Part shown: piece by piece, positions 50,723 through 58,793 of the stretch | How positions within the stretch are numbered: position 1 is the first letter of the stretch | Layout of the letters: the number at the start of each line of letters is the position of its first letter | NCBI GenBank assembly: GCA_002345215.1 | Contig: DDVH01000015.1 | Location: 62,001 to 126,000 of the forward strand | DNA from: Anaerolineales bacterium UBA2317 | Lineage (GTDB): Bacteria > Chloroflexota > Anaerolineae > Anaerolineales > Villigracilaceae | DNA: 64,000 nt | Direction of reading: 5' to 3' | Translations under genes and position numbers: made by a program | The notes under the pieces: model-generated | The model's database searches: none | Told to the model about the DNA's origin: nothing | Seen by the model: only the letters and a program-made list of their open reading frames with translations

Positions 50723-53542
50723 TTATTTCCACAATTTCGCTAATTCATTCAGCGCTTTGTAATATGGTTCAATGCTTGGAATAAAATGTCTTTCATCTTT
50801 TGCATGTGGACCCAAGCCAGATTGTCCCCACACAACGGCTTGACCATTCGGTGCGAATCGTGCACTGGTTCCCGGTAATTTTTTACCAATCTTCGCTTCT
50901 TGACCTGACGTGAGCTTGACAGCTTCTTTCAACATTTTCAACGCCTGATTATTTTCACTGCAAGCCACACCATTTTCTATCACAGAAAATTTTGCTTCCA
51001 AATTATTTGCTGAACAATATTTTTCTACTTCATCTTTTAGTTTGAAAATATCATCTTGCGGAATTGGGCGAATCTCAACGCCCAAAATTCCTTCGCCTGC
51101 AGTGACGTTATACACACCCACTTGACCTACATTGATAAATGGGAATTTTGCTTGTGATTGCCATCCATCGGATGATTTCAAAGTTAAGTGTTTTGCAAAA
51201 ATTTCATTCAAAGCACTTCTTGCTGAAATTAATTTATCACTCAAATCACCTGTGCCTGCCACACCTGAATGTCCCTTTGCTCCACGAGCAATGACATCAA
51301 AACGCATCACGCCACGATTCTCGACACAAATTTCGCCGAAGAGTTCATTCCCTTTTTCACCAGTCCGTTCGCCTGCAATAAATAATGATGGCGTTAAATT
51401 TAATTCTTTCAACACATGTGGCGTACCCCATTGTTCGGCTTCGCCGTTTTCTTCATTACCGACGAGTAATAAAGAAATATTTGGTAATTCTAAGTTCTCT
51501 AGCTTGGCTACACGCAAAGCATCTTTCATCCAAACCAAATATGTAGCGACGACTGTTTTCATATCAGCCGAGCCACGTCCCCATAGATAATCACCTTCAA
51601 TGCGTGGAATAAATTGCGAATCATCAGGTTCGGGTTCAACGACATCAAAGTGACCTGTCAATAAAATAGGTTGTTGATGATTCACTTCTGGCTGAGCTGT
51701 AAATGGCGGGAATTGTGCAAAAACGGCTGGATATCTTCCATCAAAGAATTTGACATCCAAGCCAGCATTTCGTAAGTAATCATCAATCAATGAGCCTGCA
51801 CGATGAACTTCGTCGAGTCTTTCGTTTGGAGAGGCTGTGACTGATGGAATACGAATCAGTTGTTGAGCCAAATCTAAAATTTCAGCGGTTTTGTTGGGAT
51901 ATGAAATTTCAATCACAGCTTGTTGTTTGGCACGGAATTGAATCGGTGCATTTGAAATTTGACGAGCTGTGTCTCTTCCACGCTGTAAATACTCAGCAAT
52001 TTTAGATGATTCATTACCAATGGAAGCATATTCTGATGCGATTCGTTCCACGTCACTTTTAACTTGGGCTTCACGTTCAAAGTGAATCGCCTTCAAAACA
52101 TCTAATGGAACTTCGTTGCCTTCAAGCAATTCGTTTTGCAAACGTGCTCTAAATTTTTCGGATGTGTTTTTCCCACCTTCAGACATTTCAACTAATGGAG
52201 TCAAATCTTCCCACATGTTTAATGCTTGTGCTAAAGGTTTTACTTCGTTCAACGTCCATTTAAGAAAATCGCGCATTGCAATTGGTTTGCCTGTAAATGG
52301 ATTTTCAATTTCAGCCCGCAGACTCGATTTTGCGGCGAGGTTTTCATTTTTACGAGCACGCTGTATGTCTTCAGAATCATATCGAAATGCTCGAGCAAAT
52401 TGAACGTCAGAATAGAGGCGCAATAAAAGTAAATGCTTGAGCGTCAGATTCGCTACATCAATATCTAAACTATGCCCGCCATCATCCACGCGAACTTCCA
52501 CGCGACCCATTGGCAAATTAATGCGTGCCATCAAATTTTGTTTTTCAATTTGCAATGCCATCTCTTCGGGAGGCGGTGCTTCACCCACCGAAAACAAGCC
52601 GCGCATATAAAGATGCGTTAACTCATCACTGGTTGTAGAAATTAAACGTTCAACAGGTTCAGCAAACGAACGCGCACGCACGGGAGTCCAATTGTTATTT
52701 CCAAAACGCACGCCGCGCCGAACAAGGTCATAAGAAATTTGCAGATAATCATTATAGGAACGATATAAATCGGGCAAATCAACTTCGCGCGGATTTGGAA
52801 ACGTAAGATTACGTACCGAATCATTTTCAGTGAGGATGACAACCGCGCGTCCATCCTTGACCTGAGCCTGCATCGGGGTGGACGCCGCAGTTGCTATAAA
52901 CAAGCTTGAGAATGCGCGAAGCAAACGTGTGGCTGTGATATAAAATTCGGATTTGAAATCATCGAGATGTTTATCGCCGCGTTCAGTGGCAGATAAGTGC
53001 ATAAAATCCCATGTGAACATTGGGTCTGGCAAAGATAAATTGCTATGAATGCCAGCGGTTGCTAATGTGCCACCATACAGGTCAACACATTTTTCAAGAT
53101 AACGTCTTTTCGCAATTGACCAATTTCCAGGAATCGAATGATGACCGATATCAGTGAGAAATAAAAGATTGCCATGCCAATAATGTAAACGTTCGCCAAA
53201 ATTTAATCCTGCTTTATGCAAAGCATTGATTAACGATGCTTCCATGAGACGTGCTTCGTAAATCGTTCCGCGTGGTGTATAAAATGGACGGGTTGCCCAC
53301 TCAATCATCCAGTGAAAAACTTCGAGTTGACTAAATTGTGCCTGCCATTGTGGAATCGATTCGGCACGCAGATAATCTACAAAGGATTGTTGATTGGGTC
53401 CAACACCTACTGTCAATAATGGACGTAGTTCTTCATCAAGCAGATTCCATTCTTGTTCAAAGCCGTTGAGTCCACCTTGTGGCTTTTCTTTGATAGATTG
53501 TTCGAGAGATAAAAGATATTTGTCGGCGAATTTTTGAGGCAT
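50723..53542 (-). CDS. Fusion: glutamate-cysteine-ligase-like domain plus M20 peptidase
   Basis: 939 residues. The N-terminal part (about 1-480) resembles the GCS2 glutamate-cysteine-ligase family: GFEQEWNLLD, IHSNLSLPDP, and GRVEVRVDDGGHSLDIDV. A helical linker covers about 480-560. The C-terminal part (about 560-939) is a metallopeptidase of family M20 (ArgE/DapE type) with LTGHFDVVEPE, WGRGSADMKT, GNEENGEAE and LGPHAKDERHFIP. Zinc-site residues are all present. It may form and cleave an amide or peptide bond in one thiol or amino-acid pathway; that is inference. AGGAAATAACC precedes ATG 53542. Confidence 0.85.
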   Translation of the reverse strand: MPQKFADKYLLSLEQSIKEKPQGGLNGFEQEWNLLDEELRPLLTVGVGPNQQSFVDYLRAESIPQWQAQFSQLEVFHWMIEWATRPFYTPRGTIYEARLMEASLINALHKAGLNFGERLHYWHGNLLFLTDIGHHSIPGNWSIAKRRYLEKCVDLYGGTLATAGIHSNLSLPDPMFTWDFMHLSATERGDKHLDDFKSEFYITATRLLRAFSSLFIATAASTPMQAQVKDGRAVVILTENDSVRNLTFPNPREVDLPDLYRSYNDYLQISYDLVRRGVRFGNNNWTPVRARSFAEPVERLISTTSDELTHLYMRGLFSVGEAPPPEEMALQIEKQNLMARINLPMGRVEVRVDDGGHSLDIDVANLTLKHLLLLRLYSDVQFARAFRYDSEDIQRARKNENLAAKSSLRAEIENPFTGKPIAMRDFLKWTLNEVKPLAQALNMWEDLTPLVEMSEGGKNTSEKFRARLQNELLEGNEVPLDVLKAIHFEREAQVKSDVERIASEYASIGNESSKIAEYLQRGRDTARQISNAPIQFRAKQQAVIEISYPNKTAEILDLAQQLIRIPSVTASPNERLDEVHRAGSLIDDYLRNAGLDVKFFDGRYPAVFAQFPPFTAQPEVNHQQPILLTGHFDVVEPEPDDSQFIPRIEGDYLWGRGSADMKTVVATYLVWMKDALRVAKLENLELPNISLLLVGNEENGEAEQWGTPHVLKELNLTPSLFIAGERTGEKGNELFGEICVENRGVMRFDVIARGAKGHSGVAGTGDLSDKLISARSALNEIFAKHLTLKSSDGWQSQAKFPFINVGQVGVYNVTAGEGILGVEIRPIPQDDIFKLKDEVEKYCSANNLEAKFSVIENGVACSENNQALKMLKEAVKLTSGQEAKIGKKLPGTSARFAPNGQAVVWGQSGLGPHAKDERHFIPSIEPYYKALNELAKLWK

Positions 53543-53645
53543 GGTTATTTCCTAAATAAATTTGTGTTATGAGCAAAACGAAAGAGGAAAGAAGAAAGAT
53601 GGAAAGTGGTGAGTGGAAAGTACATTGGACTTTCTGGATTTACTA

Positions 53646-54248
53646 TTATTGATACCAGGAATCAACATCACCATGATATTCTTCATATTCACCATCTCGA
53701 TTTTGCATTAAAAAATCTATAAATTCTTCTGGAACTTCTCTTCTTTTGTTATATGGTTCATTATTTTTTTTACACCAGTCTTTGTAAGCAAATCTATGAA
53801 ATTCGTCTCTTGCTCCTATTTCATCATCATATTTCTTCATAACCCATTCATCCTCATATACCCTCTTACCCCAACTATCAAATCGCATTTCGTAAATAGC
53901 ATAACCACGTTCTTCTTCAACTCTTTCTTCGCGTTCTTCATCTGCTTTTCTATGGCATTCGCCAGCACAAACCACTTCCAAATCGTTGTCTATTTCCAAA
54001 CCACCAACACGGTCATAAGTTTTATGATGGACTTGTAGTTTTGTTTCACCAAAAAAGAGGGCATTACATCTTTGACATCTATAACCAGCCTGTACAATAG
54101 CCTTCAATCTAATCTCAGTCCATACATCAGATTTTAAGTATTGTGCATAAACTTTTTGCCACTCATCGCTATCTCCTTGAACAGCAAGGAATTTTCTATG
54201 CCATTGACCTTTTTTCCATAACTCAATGTTATTAGCCCATGAGTCCAT
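53646..54248 (-). CDS. HNH-type protein
   Basis: 200 residues. Zinc-finger-like HNH centre at about 57-100: CQRCNALFFGETKLQVHHK, then LEIDNDLEVVCAGECH, which has the Cys pairs and HH...N...H spacing of HNH nucleases. The rest is charged and helical. A+T-richer and different in codon use from neighbours by eye; it separates the aminotransferase from the fusion gene and could be a recent insertion. Confidence 0.8.
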   Translation of the reverse strand: MDSWANNIELWKKGQWHRKFLAVQGDSDEWQKVYAQYLKSDVWTEIRLKAIVQAGYRCQRCNALFFGETKLQVHHKTYDRVGGLEIDNDLEVVCAGECHRKADEEREERVEEERGYAIYEMRFDSWGKRVYEDEWVMKKYDDEIGARDEFHRFAYKDWCKKNNEPYNKRREVPEEFIDFLMQNRDGEYEEYHGDVDSWYQ

Positions 54249-54283
54249 ATTCTTTCCTCTTTCATCTTTCTTTGTTCCACTTT

Positions 54284-55585
54284 CTACTTTCTAAGACTAT
54301 TCAACCCTTCCAACAATCTCCCAAATGCACCTTCGACTCGTTCAACTGGTGTTGCATACGAGAAGCGAATCCAGTCATTGCCGAAGGGAGAGAAGAATGC
54401 GCCAGGCACAACGGCTACGCCATAATTTTCAGCGAGATATGCGCCAAGCGGTTCGCTACTATCCCAGCCTTTGGCTTGCAGATATTCTCCGACATTGATA
54501 AAAGCATAATAACCTTTGCCGATGATATGTTCCATTTCATTTTTCATTAATAGATTTTTCAATGCTTTACGGCTGATGTTGGTCGGTTCAATGATGGTCT
54601 TTGCGGCTTCGGCGAATCCCATTTCGTAGGCTGCCATGGCTACTGCTAATGAAAAGAACGGCGGAATGACTCCATGCGAAGCACGCGCCATAATAAACTT
54701 AATCACGTTTTCATCCGCAATCAAATGACAATTGCGAATGTTTGATCCGCCCAATGATTTTGTGATGCCATCCAAAAACATTAATCGCTTTCTTTCTTCG
54801 GGTGTAAAAAACTTGAGGAAAGAATTTAAATCCATTGGAGATTCGTCTGTAACGTAGTGATACATCCAATCAAAAAATACAAATGCCACACCTGCTTCCA
54901 ATGCAGTTTTAGCAAGTGAAACTTGTTTTTCGACTGAAATCGTCAAACCTGTTGGGTTATCTGGATTGGTAATCACCAAGCCTGCGATTTTTCTGCCTTT
55001 GGATTCGGCAAACTTTACGCTTTCACGAATCGCATCTTCTGAATATGCCCAACCTTCGGCAGGGTCACCTGGACTCCATAAAACATTTGCACCGACTCCG
55101 TATGGTCCCCAGTTATAAGTAATCCATGGCACGCGTGAGACCATGATCAAGTCACCTTGGCGACCATGTCCAAGAGCAAGCATGGCTTGATAGGCTTTGA
55201 CTAATGCATCACGTCCGCCAGTTGTCCCCATCACATTGGCAGTTCCCCAACCTGATGAAGAATCTAATTTCCAATATTGTTCAATGACCGCTTTGCGATA
55301 TGCTTCTGTGCCAAAAGGCATATCATAAGCCGTACCATGTTCGAGTTGAAGTTGAAGCGCACGTTCCAAAATCGGCTTGGGAGTCCCGGGTAATGATGCT
55401 CCTCCATCACCTTGCGAAGCATCAAAAATTTTGGCATTAGGATTTTTTTCCGAATATGTTTTCAAAGACTTGTTAATCAAAAACATTCTGGAAGGCGGAA
55501 TATCTGCCATATGACGTAAATGGTCACTAACTGGGATTAAGTATTTTTCATCAAGTGAAAGGACCGGCGTGGTGTTAGAAATCAT
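54284..55585 (-). CDS. PLP-dependent aminotransferase (class I/II)
   Basis: 433 residues, fold type I. Seen: TTGGRDALVKAYQAML, NPDNPTGL, VFFDWMYHY (Asp/Tyr contacts) and DGITKSLGGSNIRNC with the PLP-binding Lys. C-terminal Arg in DWIRFSYATPVERV. Aspartate/aromatic-type aminotransferase is the best class. AAGGAG at 55596-55591 precedes ATG 55585, and a terminator-like hairpin lies immediately before it, part of the attenuator at 55602-55776. That leader suggests control by tryptophan supply. Confidence 0.9.
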   Translation of the reverse strand: MISNTTPVLSLDEKYLIPVSDHLRHMADIPPSRMFLINKSLKTYSEKNPNAKIFDASQGDGGASLPGTPKPILERALQLQLEHGTAYDMPFGTEAYRKAVIEQYWKLDSSSGWGTANVMGTTGGRDALVKAYQAMLALGHGRQGDLIMVSRVPWITYNWGPYGVGANVLWSPGDPAEGWAYSEDAIRESVKFAESKGRKIAGLVITNPDNPTGLTISVEKQVSLAKTALEAGVAFVFFDWMYHYVTDESPMDLNSFLKFFTPEERKRLMFLDGITKSLGGSNIRNCHLIADENVIKFIMARASHGVIPPFFSLAVAMAAYEMGFAEAAKTIIEPTNISRKALKNLLMKNEMEHIIGKGYYAFINVGEYLQAKGWDSSEPLGAYLAENYGVAVVPGAFFSPFGNDWIRFSYATPVERVEGAFGRLLEGLNSLRK

Positions 55586-55601
55586 AAATTCTCCTTAAGA
55601 A

Positions 55602-55626
55602 AAACGCCCCGAGATTCGGGGCGTTT
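55602..55626 (-). terminator. Attenuator terminator before the aminotransferase
   Basis: On the minus strand AAACGCCCC-GAATCTC-GGGGCGTTT then T4C, directly ahead of AAGGAG. There is no room for a promoter between it and the gene. Confidence 0.8.
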
Positions 55627-55637
55627 GGTGTACTTCG

Positions 55638-55739
55638 TTAGTATGAACTTTGTGTTTGTTCACCTTGCAACCACCAACGCCCAGCCACATAATTTGTGAC
55701 GGTATGATTATCGTTGGTAGTAGTATTACAAATAAACAT
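55638..55739 (-). CDS. Candidate leader peptide with tandem Trp codons
   Basis: 33 codons, ATG 55739 to TAA. The product has GRWWLQG, Trp codons 22 and 23 at 55676-55671. The ATG is nine bases past a -10 hexamer with no Shine-Dalgarno, so it would be translated from a leaderless mRNA. The Trp-codon segment (TTGGTG) can pair with CACCAA at the entrance of the terminator, or with an upstream CCAACG. Looks like a TrpL-type attenuation peptide. Confidence 0.6.
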   Translation of the reverse strand: MFICNTTTNDNHTVTNYVAGRWWLQGEQTQSSY

Positions 55740-55747
55740 TGGGCGCA

Positions 55748-55776
55748 AGCATACCACTGCGGATATGATGCGTCAA
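55748..55776 (-). promoter_or_regulatory. Promoter of the leader/aminotransferase transcript
   Basis: TTGACG (55776-55771), 17 bp, TATGCT (55753-55748) on the minus strand. Confidence 0.65.
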
Positions 55777-55806
55777 GAAGAATTTAACGTTTTACAAAAA
55801 CAAGTC

Positions 55807-56166
55807 TTATGAATTCATACTCGTATAAACTGCTAAACGATTGCCGCTTGGGTCTTGAAAAACCGCATACCAACCTGTGCCCGGAATTTCAGTTTTTGGT
55901 TTTAAAACTTTTCCACCAAGGACTGCAACTTGTTTCAAATCGGCATCAATATCATCACTGGCAATATACACCAATATTTTCCCATCAGCATTTTCATCAT
56001 CAACGTGAACAAAACCGCCACCTGAATTCGCACCATCACTCCACATGGTGTAATCAAACTCGGCATTGTGTTCCATCTTCCAACCAAACACACCTTCATA
56101 AAACTTAGCAGCAGATTTTGTATCAGATACTGGGATTTCAATATGAACAACATTTCTTTTAGACAT
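55807..56166 (-). CDS. VOC (glyoxalase-like) family protein
   Basis: 119 residues. A single VOC domain with HIEIPVSDTKSAAKFYEGVFGW and the C-terminal WYAVFQDPSGNRLAVY. Related to bleomycin-resistance/glyoxalase-like small proteins; substrate unknown. AAAAGGAGAATCTC precedes ATG. Confidence 0.9.
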   Translation of the reverse strand: MSKRNVVHIEIPVSDTKSAAKFYEGVFGWKMEHNAEFDYTMWSDGANSGGGFVHVDDENADGKILVYIASDDIDADLKQVAVLGGKVLKPKTEIPGTGWYAVFQDPSGNRLAVYTSMNS

Positions 56167-56306
56167 GAGATTCTCCTTTTACAAATGACGACAAATCTAT
56201 ATTAGAACAAATTTTCTGGAATGTCAACCCCTAAATTGATGATTAACCGCCTCATCCTTGATTTATGCCTGCTCAACCCTTTCAGCAGATTCCTACCCCA
56301 AAATAA

Positions 56307-56335
56307 AAACAGACCTCCAAATTGGAGGTCTGTTT
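56307..56335 (-). terminator. Intrinsic terminator after the 56353 gene
   Basis: AAACAGACCTCCAA and its exact complement. Confidence 0.85.
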
Positions 56336-56352
56336 AAGATTCTTCCTAATTA

Positions 56353-56949
56353 CTAACTTGGACAAACACCATAATAAACATCACCTACAACAGGGTTAGC
56401 ATAACATTGTGGGCTATTTGGCAAAAACTCGTAGTCAGAAGGAAATCCCAAATCTGGGTTCACATAGTCCTCAAGAAGGTCACCATAATTAGCAGGTACA
56501 TCTTGGCAATGAGTGGCAAACTGTTGCCAAGAATGTGTTTCTGAGTTTTCGTCATAATAAACATCGTAAACGCCATAACAATACTCTGATGATTCACTTG
56601 CCTCTGCACTTCCTCTTTCAGGAACAAATGCCCAGAAAATAAAACCTCCTACATTAACCGTCACATAATGCCCAGCAGTTGCTCGAGAGGTTGTACATTG
56701 CAAAACAGACCCTTCTAAATGACAACCCATTGGGAATTTCTCATCCGCAAAAAACACAAAACCGTTCTTGAAATCGGATTTTGAAAATTCCCCAGCTACA
56801 TCAAAAACAAAAATGACATCACCATTCACATCATTACGGACTTCTCTTAATGTCAGATAACTATCTGCCAACGCGGCGGCAAGAACAGTACTAGTTGTGA
56901 GTATAAGCAAAGAAAGTAGAGTAATAAGAGTAAATAATGCCTTTTTCAT
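56353..56949 (-). CDS. Secreted protein of unknown function
   Basis: 198 residues. Signal peptide about 1-25 ending ...STVLAAA. The mature part has six Cys and is beta-rich; C-terminus YANPVVGDVYYGVCPS. AAAAGGAGATTG precedes ATG. No family recognised. Confidence 0.8.
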   Translation of the reverse strand: MKKALFTLITLLSLLILTTSTVLAAALADSYLTLREVRNDVNGDVIFVFDVAGEFSKSDFKNGFVFFADEKFPMGCHLEGSVLQCTTSRATAGHYVTVNVGGFIFWAFVPERGSAEASESSEYCYGVYDVYYDENSETHSWQQFATHCQDVPANYGDLLEDYVNPDLGFPSDYEFLPNSPQCYANPVVGDVYYGVCPS

Positions 56950-57021
56950 ACAATCTCCTTTTGGAATTTAAGAACATTATAAATCCGTGCCTGTAAATTT
57001 TAAAAGCAAAAATATTACAAA

Positions 57022-57059
57022 TAAAATAGCTTTAGTATCTATAGATACTAAAGCTATTT
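57022..57059 (-). terminator. Intrinsic terminator after the 57065 gene
   Basis: AAAATAGCTTTAGTATCTA with its exact complement; perfect hairpin. Confidence 0.88.
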
Positions 57060-57064
57060 TATTC

Positions 57065-58627
57065 TTATGGGATTGGAGGAGGCTGTGTATTAGGTTCACA
57101 TTTACAAGTTGATGTATTAAAAGATTGACCTCGTGGACAACTTGGTGGAGGTATACAAACATCATCATCAGGTCTATCTTTTGGTGGCTCACATGAATTG
57201 AAAATCACATTCTCATTCACAGTTGATAACTCGCCAGTGGGGTTTCCTACACAAACCCCATCAATTAATGATGTTCCAACTGGACAAAGTGGAAGCACAG
57301 TGGCTGTGCCGGGGTTTGCCGAACAACATTGGGTTTGTGGGTCATACGTCATACCGGGTAAACAAGCAGTGCCGGTCAATGTTTCAGGTGTGCCACCCCA
57401 TACACAAGTATTGCCATCTTGTACATAGCCTTGTGGGCAAGCAGAAGCACATGAATTGTTATCCACTGTACAAGAACCTGTCGCAATCAATGGACCTACA
57501 TCACCGGGTTTACATTCAAATTTACTGGTTTCGCCAGACAATAATGTACAGCCCGGCGCATCAAACGTCCAACCATCTGGCGGTGTATTATTTACATTAA
57601 AGGTCACAATGGTGTAAGGTAAATATCTGCCAGAACATAATGCGCTTTGAGTTACTGAGACATCATTACATGTTACTTGAGTCACACAATCATCAAGTTG
57701 ACCGTTAACATCCAAACCGTTGTATGCCAAACTTTCACAAGCAGGTGCAAAATGAACAGGCTCTTCGACGATGCAACGAAAGCCTAAATCTGGAAGAGTC
57801 AGGGTGGGGTCAAGAGAGAAGCGGTTTGATGGAAATGCCGCATCTTGCCCATCTTGATAACTGCTTCCCCGCACCGAACGAGTTTCTCCAAATTCAGGTC
57901 CAAGCGGATTTTCACCTACAGAGTTATTGTAATAGTCAACAGAGTACCAATCCGCTACCCATTCGCGCGCATTGCCAGACATATCTAAAGCACTGTAATA
58001 ACTAATACCATCTTTATATTGAGTTACATTGGTGGTTTTGCCCACACAAGATTCAAAATTTAACAAATCACAAGAAGGCGCACCATCACCCCATGGGAAG
58101 AGATTGCCATCAGGTCCACGGGCTGTTTTTTCCCATTCGGCTTCGGTGGGCAAACGTCCGTTTACATATTCACAATATTCTACGGCTTGAGTATGCGTTA
58201 CACCGGTCACTGGGAAGTTAATAAATTTATAGTCGTTATAAATGGGGTTGTTATCGGGGTCTGGAGGAGTACAATGCCCTGCTACAACACAACTAGCATA
58301 TTGAGCATTGGTTACTTTTGTGCTGTAAATCCAAAAATCGCTTACAGTCACTTCGTGTACTGGGTTATCTTCATTATCGCCACCCATAATAAATTTTCCG
58401 CCTGGCACCGCAACTAACAAAGTGCCGTCAATATAGCGATAGGTTGAACCAACTTCCATTGGTGGACCAGCAAGGTCAATGGTTTCTAAGTTCGGAGTTG
58501 CATCTACTGTTGATTGTTGCTCCTCTTCACTGCTTCCTGCCGTGCCCGGTTGCACAGGTATATTACAAGATATAACAATGATAGATATGATTGCAATGAA
58601 TGGCGTAAAATGAATCAGTCGTTTCAT
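57065..58627 (-). CDS. SUMF1-domain lipoprotein with Cys-rich tail (copy 1)
   Basis: 520 residues from ATG 58627 (GAAAGGAGAAAA upstream); the longer reading to 58711 has no ribosome site. Lipobox VISC at about 18-21. SUMF1 domain about 70-295 (GGKFIMGGDNED, RLPTEAEWEKTARG, FPWGDG, LDMSGNAREWVADWY, GFRCIVEE). The catalytic Cys region reads VRGSSYQDGQDAAFPS, so no formylglycine activity. The remaining 220 residues are Cys-rich, with repeats CPxGxxxxxxxCV and a Pro-rich end. Paralogue of 58794-60572. Confidence 0.88.
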   Translation of the reverse strand: MKRLIHFTPFIAIISIIVISCNIPVQPGTAGSSEEEQQSTVDATPNLETIDLAGPPMEVGSTYRYIDGTLLVAVPGGKFIMGGDNEDNPVHEVTVSDFWIYSTKVTNAQYASCVVAGHCTPPDPDNNPIYNDYKFINFPVTGVTHTQAVEYCEYVNGRLPTEAEWEKTARGPDGNLFPWGDGAPSCDLLNFESCVGKTTNVTQYKDGISYYSALDMSGNAREWVADWYSVDYYNNSVGENPLGPEFGETRSVRGSSYQDGQDAAFPSNRFSLDPTLTLPDLGFRCIVEEPVHFAPACESLAYNGLDVNGQLDDCVTQVTCNDVSVTQSALCSGRYLPYTIVTFNVNNTPPDGWTFDAPGCTLLSGETSKFECKPGDVGPLIATGSCTVDNNSCASACPQGYVQDGNTCVWGGTPETLTGTACLPGMTYDPQTQCCSANPGTATVLPLCPVGTSLIDGVCVGNPTGELSTVNENVIFNSCEPPKDRPDDDVCIPPPSCPRGQSFNTSTCKCEPNTQPPPIP

Positions 58628-58729
58628 TTTTTCTCCTTTCGTTCTATTAAAAAAATTATAATGCTTACATTTAGAAGTAGGTCTGTTTAGCATCACCCAA
58701 AGGTCATACAAAGATTGTCATCCTTAAGT

Positions 58730-58760
58730 AATACCGCCCCAAAATTTTTGGGGCGGTATT
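58730..58760 (-). terminator. Intrinsic terminator after the 58794 gene
   Basis: AATACCGCCCCAAAA and complement. Confidence 0.85.
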
Positions 58761-58793
58761 ACTTCATATATAAATATTTATAATCTATAAATT

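Noticed and set aside
55602..55740. T-box riboswitch before the aminotransferase
   Set aside because: No convincing T-box consensus or specifier loop was found; the Trp-rich leader ORF explains the layout better.
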